Shown: positions 1 to 8,152 of the stretch, one piece after another
Position numbering within the stretch: position 1 is the stretch's first letter
Layout: every line of letters starts with the position of its first letter
From: Chlorobium sp.
Lineage (GTDB): Bacteria > Bacteroidota > Chlorobiia > Chlorobiales > Chlorobiaceae
Direction: 5' to 3'
DNA length: 64,000 nt
Assembly (NCBI GenBank): GCA_028277225.1
Contig: JANQHB010000053.1
Coordinates: 54,391-118,390 of the forward strand
Translations under genes and position numbers: made by a program
Notes under the pieces: model-generated
Told to the model about the DNA's origin: nothing
The model's database searches: none
What the model saw: only the letters and a program-made list of their open reading frames with translations

Positions 1-85
1 AAGCTGCCGTCATCACGCTTTAATCCGATAATCGACCAGTAAGGATACCCCGTTCGCGTACTTGCCGCCTGCATAATAGGCGACG

Positions 86-232
86 TCATACTTGACAATT
101 TTCTCCACAACCATCACTCCTGAAGGCATAATGCCAGCTTTTTATGAGTTGCATAGTCATATCACCAACAAACAGCTCAATGCTTTCAAAAGCAGAAAGC
201 ATGTCCTGTAAATAGAGCTTAACATCTCTCAT
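86..232 (-). pseudogene. Truncated HepT-like (DUF86) toxin remnant
   Basis: The start codon overlaps the stop of the upstream nucleotidyltransferase gene (ATGA), as is normal for MNT/HepT pairs. The first 26 codons read like a HepT N-terminus (MRDVKLYLQDML, then an FVGDMT motif). After that the similarity ends and a stop follows at codon 49, where the family is usually about 110-140 residues long. The RX4HXY RNase motif is absent. Downstream, another frame (129 to 13, minus strand) stays open for 38 codons and ends in an unrecognised sequence (KYDVAYYAGGKYANG), which suggests a deletion joined unrelated DNA here. I infer a dead toxin gene. Confidence 0.6.
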
Positions 233-525
233 ACGACTATTGCATCATGATAAACACTTTCGGAAATCTCTTTACGCAGCGCCTTTCTTGACACTACATC
301 AACCTTCTTCTGTAATGCATCCTCAAGAAAGCAACCCAACCCGGTCAAATCAAAAAGACTAGCCCCTTTCTTGAAATCAACAAGAACATCAACATCGCTC
401 TCAACGCTGGATTCATCCCTTGCGAACGACCCGAAAAGCGCCAAACTACGCACATGATAACGCTCCTGTATCTCCGGCAATAGTCCTTTCAGCATGTTCA
501 GTATTTCGCCTTTCGATTCCATCAT
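229..525 (-). CDS. MNT-type minimal nucleotidyltransferase (antitoxin of MNT/HepT system)
   Basis: This is a 98-residue minimal nucleotidyltransferase. The glycine-serine signature GSFARDE is followed by the acidic pair of the NT fold in SDVDVLVDF. Family members modify (AMPylate) and neutralise the HepT RNase toxin encoded just downstream. The start is taken at the ATG at 525 because AAGGAG lies 7 bases upstream; an in-frame TTG two codons earlier is less likely. The toxin gene that follows is truncated, so this antitoxin appears to be an orphan. The fold is clear; the toxin-antitoxin role rests on family knowledge and the gene overlap. Confidence 0.85.
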   Translation of the reverse strand: MMESKGEILNMLKGLLPEIQERYHVRSLALFGSFARDESSVESDVDVLVDFKKGASLFDLTGLGCFLEDALQKKVDVVSRKALRKEISESVYHDAIVV

Positions 526-601
526 ACACAATCTCCTTTTGAGCTAATTTCCCACAAACTCCTCGATTCTATCTACAACTTTAATATACACATCATCCTG
601 T

Positions 602-862
602 TCAGGTTTGGAAAGCGTCAATCCTCTCAACCTCCAGCCGAAACGCTCCTTTCTGCTTCTCTGCAATGAGAAAACCAATCTGAAAAATCCACCCACTCCC
701 CTGCTATCGTGTCGAACTCCTGACGATAAACCACGCCGTCGAATACCATATCTGCTCTGATACAAAAGCTGTAACGCTTCCCATCACAACATCATTCACA
801 CTCGACCAGCGCAGAAGAGACGGGTGTCCGAAATCGGTGATTGTTTTTCGTTCTGCAGCCAT
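602..862 (-). pseudogene. Decayed CIA30-family gene (frameshifts plus internal deletion)
   Basis: Three successive reading frames on the minus strand each carry a recognisable piece of a CIA30 (complex I intermediate-associated protein 30, NDUFAF1-like) domain, in the right order. They are an N-terminal piece with DFGHPSLLRW and VNDVVMGSV, a middle piece with FDGVVYRQEFDTIAGEW, and a C-terminal piece with IGFLIAEKQKGAFRLEVE. The start keeps a good GGAGG site 5 bases before ATG (862). Roughly 50 residues between the first two pieces are missing compared with typical members of about 160-180 residues. The reading depends on motif recognition by eye. Confidence 0.65.
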
Positions 863-1035
863 TGCAACCTCCGACTACTCATCCATCTACAACCTTAAGC
901 GCCAAGGCATTTCATTTCAACAGCGTATTGCGTAAATTCACTCAGCATTTCTGCTGAATCATTGATTCATGGCACCGGCTTCAGTTTTCAAGACACTTTT
1001 TCACCTTTTGATTTTTGACCCTTGACTTGAACTTT

Positions 1036-1515
1036 ATGAAATTTATCCTTTCACACGGCCGCTACATGGTCATAATCGGCGTCATCGGCGCTTTTCTGGC
1101 GGCAATTTCGCTTTTCGTCTACGGTGGCATACTCACCGTCCAGCAGATTATTGAGACAGTCCAGACGGGATATGTATCAAGCAAAGGGTCGAAAACCCTG
1201 ATGCTCAGTTTTGTTGAAATAGCCGACATCTTCCTGCTCGGCACCGTGATGTATATTATCTCGACAGGCCTTTATGAACTGTTCATCGATGACAACATAG
1301 AATTGCCGGGCTGGCTTGAAATTCACACGCTCGATGACCTGAAACAAAAACTGGTGGGTGTTATTGTCGTGGTAATGGGAGTTATCTTTCTCGGTCACGT
1401 CATCAAATGGCACGGAGAAACCGAAATCATTTACTATGGAGCCGCCATCGCGTTTGTCATCGTAGCACTGACATGGTTCTCAGGGCAAAAGAAAAAAAAG
1501 GAAGACGGCTCATAA
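1036..1515 (+). CDS. YqhA/UPF0114 family membrane protein
   Basis: A 159-residue integral membrane protein with about four hydrophobic segments, near residues 11-32, 57-78, 106-122 and 133-150. The N-terminal RYMVIIGVIGAF and central VEIADIFLLGTVMYIIS regions match the UPF0114 (YqhA) family, whose function is unknown. The C-terminus is a lysine-rich cytosolic tail. The start is put at ATG 1036. A TTG at 1015 would add seven residues (TLDLNF), but neither start has a convincing Shine-Dalgarno sequence. The gene stands alone between the CIA30 remnant and a low-complexity spacer. Confidence 0.8.
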   Translation: MKFILSHGRYMVIIGVIGAFLAAISLFVYGGILTVQQIIETVQTGYVSSKGSKTLMLSFVEIADIFLLGTVMYIISTGLYELFIDDNIELPGWLEIHTLDDLKQKLVGVIVVVMGVIFLGHVIKWHGETEIIYYGAAIAFVIVALTWFSGQKKKKEDGS

Positions 1516-1780
1516 TAACGACAGACATAACGTCATAAATCAAAAGAGAAATAATATGATTCCGGAATACCGGTGACATACCTATCCGGCACAAATGAGC
1601 CTCAAATAATCCCTGAAACATATCGTATTTCATTCATGCCTTTACTCACCTGTCAACAATTCATAATCCACTATTTCCTGTTAATTCTCACATCCTCGAT
1701 TTCTTTTCTCTTGATTCTTTGTCATTTCATCAAAACACCACATCCCATCCCCTATTACCTAGTAATCATTCCCCATTACT

Positions 1781-2086
1781 TTACACACCAACATACACGC
1801 CGTCCTTACGCACCTCTACCGGAAACGATTCGACGACTTTCGATGGATTGTAGACATATTGGCCATTGCAGGGATCAAATTCCCAGCCATGCCATGGGCA
1901 GACAACATTACCATTGCTGATCGAACCCTTGCCCAATGGTCCCCCTTCATGAGCACAGGCACCATCCAGGGCACATATCACTCCCTCCATCTTTGAAATA
2001 GCGAGTTTCCGGTTCCCTGCATTAGCCTCCGCAACCTCGCCTTCGCCGATCTGCGATGAACCTTCCATAACTTTAAACCACTTCAT
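1781..2086 (-). CDS. Small Rieske [2Fe-2S] ferredoxin
   Basis: A 101-residue soluble Rieske-type ferredoxin, an electron-transfer protein. The cluster ligands are visible as C44-x-H46 (CAHEGGPL) and C63-x2-H66 (CPWHGWEF), and the whole protein is a single Rieske fold with no membrane anchor or dioxygenase domain. The size fits the NirD/biphenyl-dioxygenase ferredoxin class rather than the cytochrome b6f/bc Rieske protein. No partner oxygenase or nitrite reductase is nearby, so the redox partner is unknown. The gene is transcribed divergently from the H-NS-like gene, across an AT-rich 380-base spacer. Confidence 0.9.
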   Translation of the reverse strand: MKWFKVMEGSSQIGEGEVAEANAGNRKLAISKMEGVICALDGACAHEGGPLGKGSISNGNVVCPWHGWEFDPCNGQYVYNPSKVVESFPVEVRKDGVYVGV

Positions 2087-2467
2087 AGAACTGTATATTC
2101 GGTTGACAGAAGATTTTCATACGGCAGACCTCTACCAAAATGACTCGATATCGCTCAGCGACTCTGCGAAAAACAGCAAGAAAATGCTGTAATATGGCGA
2201 AATATCCAAAACACAACAGAAAACAACGAGCATTTATAGAGAAACAAGACGACACTTACACACACATACGTCAACAAACATCATAGCAATATGAACAAAC
2301 AGGAAAATATTGTTAAATCAATATATCCTGCGCCATATTCAATAATCACATAATACTATTCTTTTTTTGATTTTTTAATTGTACATTAATTTCAATATCT
2401 ATATCAATTAGGTACTATGATCATGCAATTATTTTCAGATGAACCAGAACAAAAAAAAGAGGCCATA
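2087..2467. other. AT-rich divergent intergenic region
   Basis: This gene-free stretch separates the Rieske gene (minus) from the H-NS-like gene (plus). It is markedly AT-rich, with T and A runs near 2,360-2,380. The best promoter-like match facing right is TTGTAC at 2379-2384 and TATCAA at 2402-2407, with a 17-base spacer. No riboswitch or small gene was recognised. Confidence 0.4.
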
Positions 2468-2791
2468 ATGAGTGACAAAATCTCACTGAAAGATCTCCAG
2501 GATCAGATTAAAGCATTACAGGAAAAAGAGGCGGCAATGATCGCCCAGGCCAAAGCCGATGTCGTCAAGAGCATCAGAGAAAAAGTAGCTGAATTTCATC
2601 TGCAGCCAGAGGATATATTCGGCGGCTCGAAAAAAACATCTTCGGGAACAAAAAAACCAAAGATGATCCGTTATATGCGGGGCAAAAATGAAGTCTGGGC
2701 CGGCCGCGGTAAAAAACCCGAGTGGTGTGCAAACATGAGCAAGGAAGAGCTTGAGCAATACAAACTCGAGAACCCTGTTCCTGCCGAATAA
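2468..2791 (+). CDS. H-NS-like nucleoid-associated protein
   Basis: A 107-residue protein in two parts. Residues about 1-55 form a charged helical, coiled-coil-like region (KDLQDQIKALQEKE). The C-terminal DNA-binding motif (YMRGKNEVWAGRGKKPEWC) corresponds to the H-NS AT-hook-like core W-x-GRG-x-x-P. H-NS proteins bind curved AT-rich DNA and silence transcription. The ATG at 2468 is preferred because AGAGG lies 5 bases upstream; an ATG at 2417 would add 17 atypical residues. A good terminator follows. The AT-rich upstream region would allow autoregulation, as is known for this family. Confidence 0.85.
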   Translation: MSDKISLKDLQDQIKALQEKEAAMIAQAKADVVKSIREKVAEFHLQPEDIFGGSKKTSSGTKKPKMIRYMRGKNEVWAGRGKKPEWCANMSKEELEQYKLENPVPAE

Positions 2792-2810
2792 CACTGGCAT
2801 GACATACACC

Positions 2811-2847
2811 AAAAAGCCTTCCGGAATTACCGGGAGGCTTTTTTTAT
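2811..2847 (+). terminator. Rho-independent terminator after H-NS-like gene
   Basis: The inverted repeat AAGCCT-x-CCGG / CCGG-x-AGGCTT has a 5-base loop and is followed by a T-run (2840-2846). It starts 19 bases after the stop codon. The A-run on the left means it could work in both directions. Confidence 0.85.
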
Positions 2848-3038
2848 TCCAGCGTTTGATTGTTATAACCAGCATTTCTCTTCCATAGGACACATAGGAT
2901 CAACCATGCCAGCTTATGCCCCTTTCCTGTATTAGACATTTATTTTGGTTAACAACCTCGCAATTCCTGTTCAATAACACATTGTCATCATGAATGTGTC
3001 CGAAATAAAAAAACAATTTCCGGACAGCAAAAGCAGCG

Positions 3039-4019
3039 TTACAGGGATATTGTCCTGATATAGATAACGATAGCAAGCAGCACAAGCGTTACCACCCAGA
3101 CAAAGATATAACGCCGCATAGCCTTGGAAGCCTTTTCCTTTTCCCACCATGTCCTCGGCCTGATACCTTTGACAAGAAATACCAGCTTGCAGGCAAGATT
3201 CACACAAACAATATTTACAGCAAGAAGAAGTGCTGCACCCATGGCAAGATCGAACTCGGCGTGTCCGAGCATCAAACCGAATGTAGCTGCAGGCGGCAAA
3301 AGAGCTACGGCAACCATAACTCCCACCAGTACGCTGGGCAAACCGGTACTGAGCGATAAAGCTGCTGCCGCACCGGAAGCAAACGCAAGAGCAATGGAAT
3401 CGAGACCGGCATCGGTACGGGAAAGCAATTCCGGGCTTGAGAGCGGAAAAGGCCACAAAATCCCGAGAATGACTGAAACGGTCACAGCAAGAAAAACCCC
3501 CGCAAAAAGGGTTTTCAGGGAGTTTTTCATCAATGACAGGTCACCGAGTGCCGTCCCGAGCCCAAATGCCAGATTCGGACCGAGAAGCGGTGCTATTACC
3601 ATCGCACCGATAACAACCGCCACGTTATTCTCTATCAGACCTATTGCGGCCACGATCGTCGAGAGCACGACAAGCACAAGATAGTTGCTCTCGAGCCTGG
3701 CGTTTTTCTGCACATCCTTGTAAAGGGACTCCCGTGCCTGGGTGGCCTTTGCCTCCTTTTCCTGCTGCTCTTCGGTTTGCTTGGGCAATGAGATATCTAT
3801 CGGATAAACAAGCAGTTTCGCATATGACTGCGCGCCAAGAACACCCTGCAGCGCGTCGAGCACCTCCTGCACCTTATCATCGGTAACGATGAGGCGCATT
3901 GGCTGCAGGTCATCCCTGTCCTTCAAGCCTGTACGAAAATCACGGGCCTTATGCTTCCGGGCAATCGTTTCGACGGTTTTTACACTCCCCTCATCGGCAA
4001 TGACTTCAATGAGCTTCAT
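3039..4019 (-). CDS. DUF389 / TIGR00341 family integral membrane protein
   Basis: A 326-residue protein with a soluble N-terminal part (residues 1-110, MKLIEVIADEGSVKTV) and a membrane part of about six segments. The membrane part includes the family hallmark GAMVIAPLLGPNLAFGLG near residues 137-155 and the VALLPPAATFGL motif. The TIGR00341/DUF389 family is widespread and has no established function. Upstream of the ATG (4019) the ribosome-binding site is weak. The gene ends 19 bases before the phosphoketolase stop side and lies downstream of xfp on the same strand, so it may be read from the ackA-xfp transcript. Confidence 0.85.
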   Translation of the reverse strand: MKLIEVIADEGSVKTVETIARKHKARDFRTGLKDRDDLQPMRLIVTDDKVQEVLDALQGVLGAQSYAKLLVYPIDISLPKQTEEQQEKEAKATQARESLYKDVQKNARLESNYLVLVVLSTIVAAIGLIENNVAVVIGAMVIAPLLGPNLAFGLGTALGDLSLMKNSLKTLFAGVFLAVTVSVILGILWPFPLSSPELLSRTDAGLDSIALAFASGAAAALSLSTGLPSVLVGVMVAVALLPPAATFGLMLGHAEFDLAMGAALLLAVNIVCVNLACKLVFLVKGIRPRTWWEKEKASKAMRRYIFVWVVTLVLLAIVIYIRTISL

Positions 4020-4038
4020 AGTTCATCTGCTTGATAGT

Positions 4039-6435
4039 CTACCATTCCCATTTCCATTCGCTGATTTCAGGCATATCCTGACCATTCTCCCGGATATACT
4101 CCTTGTGATCAATCAACCGGTCTCGCACATACTGTTTAACATATGCTGCTCGCTGTCTTAAACGGGGTACCCGATCGACAACGTCTGCAACCAGATGAAA
4201 ACGGTCCAGGTCATTCATCACGACCATATCGAACGGTGTCGTTGTCGTTCCTTCTTCTTTATAGCCCCGGACATGAAGGTTCTTATGATTGGTCCGTCGA
4301 TATGTCAACCGATGGATAAGCCAAGGGTAACCATGGTATGCGAATATAATTGGTTTATCAGTTGTAAAAATATCGTCGAAATGCCGATCAGGCAAGCCGT
4401 GAGGATGCTCTTCTTTCGGCTGCAGTGTCATGAGGTCGACAATATTTACGACCCTTATCTTCAAATCCGGAATCTGACGACGCAGAATATCGACAGCAGC
4501 AAGTGTTTCGAGAGTCGGTATATCACCTGCACATGCCATCACCACATCGGGATCACCGTCCTCGACATCATTTGAAGCCCATTCCCAGATGCCAATACCA
4601 CTGGTGCAATGTTTGACTGCGGCATCCATATCAAGCCACTGATATGCCGGCTGCTTTCCTGCAACGATAACGTTGATATAATTCCGGGAACGAAGACAGT
4701 GATCGGTAACCGATAAAAGCGTGTTGGCATCAGGTGGAAGATAAACCCTGATAACATCAGCTTTTTTATTGACAACATGATCAATGAACCCGGGATCCTG
4801 ATGAGAAAAACCGTTATGATCCTGACGCCATACATGAGATGTAAGAAAATAATTCAATGAAGCTATCGGCCTTCTCCAGTGAATCTCGTCGTTTGTCACT
4901 TTGAGCCACTTGGCATGCTGGTTAAACATCGAATCGATGATATGAATAAACGCTTCATAGCAGGAAAAGAAACCATGCCGTCCAGTAAGCAGGTAACCTT
5001 CGAGCCATCCCTGACAGGTGTGTTCGGAAAGAATCTCCATAACCCTTCCGTCAGGTGAAAGATGCTCGTCTTCAGGCCGCATTTCAGCCATCCATACCCT
5101 GTCGGTTTCCTCAAAAAGACTACCGAGCCGGTTCGAAGCGGTCTCATCGGGTCCGAACACCCTGAAATTAGCCGCACCTGCGTTTCGACGCATAATTTCC
5201 CGGAGAAACCGGGCCATCGGCTTCGGGGCCTCAGCAATAACTGCACCAGGTTTTGAAACATCGATCGCAAAATCCTGAAAAGCAGGCATTCTCAGTTTCT
5301 GCAGGAGCAAACCGCCATTAGCATGGGGATTGTCTCCCATACGACGTTTACCCTCTGGAGCAAGCTCCTGCAATTCAGGCTTCAATGCCCCTTCAGGCGT
5401 AAAAAGCTCATCCGGCTTGTAACTTTTCATCCAGGATTCGAGCAGCTTCAAGTGATCAGGATTGCCTCGTACATTTGAAAAAGGCACCTGGTGAGATCGC
5501 CAATAGTCTTCTGTTTTCAGGCCGTCAACTTCTTTCGGCCCGGTCCATCCTTTCGGAGAACGCAAAACAATCATTGGCCAAAGCGGTCGCTCTGTATCCC
5601 CCTCAATTCTTGCCCGATGCTGAATATCCCTGATCTCTTCACAACATTGATCAAGGGTTATGGCCATTTTCCTGTGCATGGCTTCGGGATCGCTCCCTTC
5701 AACGAAATATGGTTTGTAACCATAACCGATCATGAGACTTTCAAGTTCATTGTGCGATATCCTGGCAAGCACTGTCGGGTTGGCAATTTTGTAGCCATTG
5801 AGATGGAGAATCGGAAGAACAACGCCATCACGTTCTGGATTCAGAAACTTGTTACTGTGCCATGCAGTTGACAACGGTCCGGTCTCCGCCTCCCCATCGC
5901 CAATAACACAAGCAGCGATCAGATCCGGATTGTCAAAAACAGCTCCGTATGCATGCGATAACGCATAGCCAAGCTCCCCTCCTTCATGAATCGATCCCGG
6001 TGTTTCAGGAGCCACATGGCTCGGCACGCCTCCAGGAAATGAAAACTGCCGAAACAACTGCTTCATCCCCTCTATGTCACAAGAGACATCCGGGTAATAC
6101 TCGCTGTAGGTTCCTTCCAGCCAGACATTGGCAACAAGAGCCGGACCGCCGTGTCCCGGACCTGCAATGTATATCATATCAAGATCTCTCGCCGTGATAA
6201 TCCGATTGAGATGAACATAGATGAAGTTCAAACCGGGTGTTGTTCCCCAGTGCCCCAATAGTCTCGGTTTGACATGTTCAGGCTTTAATTCCTCTTTAAG
6301 CAAGGGATTATCCAAAAGATAGATCTGACCGACGGAAAGGTAGTTTGACGCTCTCCAGTACGCATCCAATGCATTAATTTCTTTATCGGTAATTTCATGT
6401 ACTTGTTGCAATTCGTTTCTATCGGTGTTATTCAT
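4039..6435 (-). CDS. xfp: Xylulose-5-phosphate/fructose-6-phosphate phosphoketolase
   Basis: A 798-residue thiamine-diphosphate enzyme of the phosphoketolase family. It splits xylulose-5-phosphate (and often fructose-6-phosphate) with phosphate to acetyl phosphate plus glyceraldehyde-3-phosphate (or erythrose-4-phosphate). Characteristic regions are GHWGTTPGLNFIYVHLNR and IAGPGHGGPA near the N-terminus, the ThDP motif GDGEAETGPL near residue 180, and SHQDPGF in the second domain. GGAG lies 8 bases before the ATG. It lies 38 bases downstream of ackA, which converts the product acetyl phosphate to acetate and ATP. The length is typical for the family. Confidence 0.96.
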   Translation of the reverse strand: MNNTDRNELQQVHEITDKEINALDAYWRASNYLSVGQIYLLDNPLLKEELKPEHVKPRLLGHWGTTPGLNFIYVHLNRIITARDLDMIYIAGPGHGGPALVANVWLEGTYSEYYPDVSCDIEGMKQLFRQFSFPGGVPSHVAPETPGSIHEGGELGYALSHAYGAVFDNPDLIAACVIGDGEAETGPLSTAWHSNKFLNPERDGVVLPILHLNGYKIANPTVLARISHNELESLMIGYGYKPYFVEGSDPEAMHRKMAITLDQCCEEIRDIQHRARIEGDTERPLWPMIVLRSPKGWTGPKEVDGLKTEDYWRSHQVPFSNVRGNPDHLKLLESWMKSYKPDELFTPEGALKPELQELAPEGKRRMGDNPHANGGLLLQKLRMPAFQDFAIDVSKPGAVIAEAPKPMARFLREIMRRNAGAANFRVFGPDETASNRLGSLFEETDRVWMAEMRPEDEHLSPDGRVMEILSEHTCQGWLEGYLLTGRHGFFSCYEAFIHIIDSMFNQHAKWLKVTNDEIHWRRPIASLNYFLTSHVWRQDHNGFSHQDPGFIDHVVNKKADVIRVYLPPDANTLLSVTDHCLRSRNYINVIVAGKQPAYQWLDMDAAVKHCTSGIGIWEWASNDVEDGDPDVVMACAGDIPTLETLAAVDILRRQIPDLKIRVVNIVDLMTLQPKEEHPHGLPDRHFDDIFTTDKPIIFAYHGYPWLIHRLTYRRTNHKNLHVRGYKEEGTTTTPFDMVVMNDLDRFHLVADVVDRVPRLRQRAAYVKQYVRDRLIDHKEYIRENGQDMPEISEWKWEW

Positions 6436-6473
6436 CGTTTATCGCTCCATTGTTAGTTTTAAGTAATCTGAAT

Positions 6474-7676
6474 TTAATTTCCGGATGTAAGTACAGCATA
6501 TGTGTGACGAGCAATCATAAGTTCCTCATTGGTGTTGATAATTTTGACTGAAACAATACCTTCATTCTTTGAGATCACAGGTTTATTATCACAATTTTTC
6601 TTTTCATCAATCGTAATACCGAGATACTCGAGATCCTTGCAGATCCGCGTCCGTATTTCTGATGAATGTTCTCCGATTCCTCCTGTAAAAACCAGGGTGT
6701 TCAGTCCGCCAAGTACAGCGGTCAGAGCACCAATATTTTTCCGGGCCTGATAACAAAACAGCTCTATAGCATACCTGGCAGCATCATCTTCCTTTTCAAG
6801 TTCAAGCAAATCCCGCATATCACTGCTTATGCCGGATACGCCAAGCAAGCCTGAATGACGGTTCACCAGGTCCTTGATCTGTGAAACTGTCATATGGTTT
6901 TGTTCCATAAGAAACAGCATGACACCCGGATCAAGATCACCTGTGCGGGTACCCATGACCAAACCCCCTGCAGGTGAAAATCCCATTGTTGTATCGATGC
7001 TTTTTCCATCACGCACGGCTGTGATGCTTGCCCCGTTACCGAGATGAGCAAAAATGATTTTCTCCCCTGATACTTCAGTTCCTTTTTCCTCTTGGAGCGC
7101 TTCCAATAGATATTCACAGGATAGTCCATGAAATCCATAGCGCTGAACGCCCTGATTGCGAACCGATTTAGGCAAGGGGTAAAGGCTTGCCACAATTGGC
7201 ATGGATGAATGAAAAGCCGTATCAAAGCAGACAACCTGCAAAACACCCGGAAATTGTTCTCCTGCAAGATTCACTGCGTTCAAAGCCCGGGGCTGATGTT
7301 CAGAAGCAAAAGGACTCAATTCCGCAAGCAACTCGATCAACGCAGGTGTGACAACTGCAGAAGCTGAAAAAACACTCCCCCCGTGCACCATGCGGTGCCC
7401 GATTGCATCGGGCCTTTCAGTATCGCAGTTGGTCATAATCCATGAGAAAACATGTATACATGCTCTCTCATGATCGGGCGCAAAAACTCTTTCTTTGGCA
7501 ATAAGCTTTTCGTTTCCAGCTCTGACAGAAAAAACGGTACGATCAGTGCCGATCCCTGTAAGAGATCCGGAAAAAAGTGTGTCTCCCCGTTCGCCCATCC
7601 TGTAACATGAGAATTTGACACTCGACGACCCTGTATTTACTGCCAGAATAAGCTTTGGAGTCCTCATGCACTTCAT
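6474..7676 (-). CDS. ackA: Acetate kinase
   Basis: A 400-residue acetate kinase that interconverts acetyl phosphate + ADP and acetate + ATP in the cytosol. It has the N-terminal phosphate motif VNTGSSSVKFS, HRMVHGG, DTAFH and the C-terminal FTGGIGE. The frame stays open 20 codons further upstream, but that extension lies in a mobile-element copy (7699-7955), so I place the start at ATG 7676. This codon overlaps the stop of a five-codon leader ORF (ATGA). A second in-frame ATG at 7667 is possible. xfp follows 38 bases downstream, and together they form a phosphoketolase-to-acetate route that yields ATP. Confidence 0.95.
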   Translation of the reverse strand: MKCMRTPKLILAVNTGSSSVKFSCYRMGERGDTLFSGSLTGIGTDRTVFSVRAGNEKLIAKERVFAPDHERACIHVFSWIMTNCDTERPDAIGHRMVHGGSVFSASAVVTPALIELLAELSPFASEHQPRALNAVNLAGEQFPGVLQVVCFDTAFHSSMPIVASLYPLPKSVRNQGVQRYGFHGLSCEYLLEALQEEKGTEVSGEKIIFAHLGNGASITAVRDGKSIDTTMGFSPAGGLVMGTRTGDLDPGVMLFLMEQNHMTVSQIKDLVNRHSGLLGVSGISSDMRDLLELEKEDDAARYAIELFCYQARKNIGALTAVLGGLNTLVFTGGIGEHSSEIRTRICKDLEYLGITIDEKKNCDNKPVISKNEGIVSVKIINTNEELMIARHTYAVLTSGN

Positions 7677-7690
7677 TTTATCAAGATCAT
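7673..7690 (-). other. Five-codon leader ORF (MILIK) coupled to ackA
   Basis: ATG at 7690 is preceded by AGGAG (7701-7697) with an ideal 6-base gap. It encodes Met-Ile-Leu-Ile-Lys, then TGA, and that TGA overlaps the ackA ATG as ATGA. The AGG of the ribosome-binding site is the last three bases of the mobile-element terminus, and the next five bases (AGAAA) are its target duplication. This is visible in the sequence; translational coupling is inferred. Confidence 0.5.
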
Positions 7691-7698
7691 TTCTTTCT

Positions 7699-7955
7699 CC
7701 TAAATTGAGCGATTGTCGATCATGCCGGAGATGCAAGGCACAGGGAATGCAACTGTAGTGATCTACCGCAAGTTCCCTGTAACGAAGCAGATCCGGTGTG
7801 ATCGGCGATCCCGAAGGGTTTCAATAAATGCGGCTCTATATCAATTTTCACACTCACCTGAAAGGTGATGGATAAACCCTATACAAACACTGTATAAAAG
7901 ATTGTTTTTAATAAACTTACTATTATGGAGCATTTTTTGAAACGCTCAGTTTAGG
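7699..7955 (+). mobile_element. MITE-like element, copy 1 (full length, 257 bp)
   Basis: The ends are inverted repeats, CCTAAATTGAGCG at the left and CGCTCAGTTTAGG at the right (12 of 13 complementary). The element is flanked by the direct repeat TTTCT (7694-7698 and 7956-7960), a 5-bp target duplication. It has no coding capacity. Inside are an imperfect long hairpin with ACAGGGAA / TTCCCTGT ends, a TCACCT/AGGTGA palindrome, and TATAC-x7-GTATA. Copy 2 at 55838-56094 has the same length and is highly similar. No transposase gene is in the window. The element borders the ackA ribosome-binding site. Confidence 0.85.
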
Positions 7956-8152
7956 TTTCTCAAAGAAAGCATCATAGAATAAGGAAAACAAAACTATGGA
8001 GAGTAAAAAAAGTTGAAGAAAACAATACGGGATACATTCAATTGCTCAGGGAGAAGACAATTGCCTTTTCCTGATGGTTTGAACAATTCATTACATTCAA
8101 GTACAGCAAGAACAATACGTCACAATATGTAAACGAAAAAAACAGAATCCCG

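Noticed and set aside
1573..1780. Possible small gene in the pyrimidine-rich spacer after the YqhA-like gene
   Set aside because: Low-complexity sequence, no ribosome-binding site, and the frame runs antisense through the Rieske gene.
7677..7736. 20-codon N-terminal extension of acetate kinase
   Set aside because: Most of it lies in the MITE terminus; the family N-terminus begins near ATG 7676.
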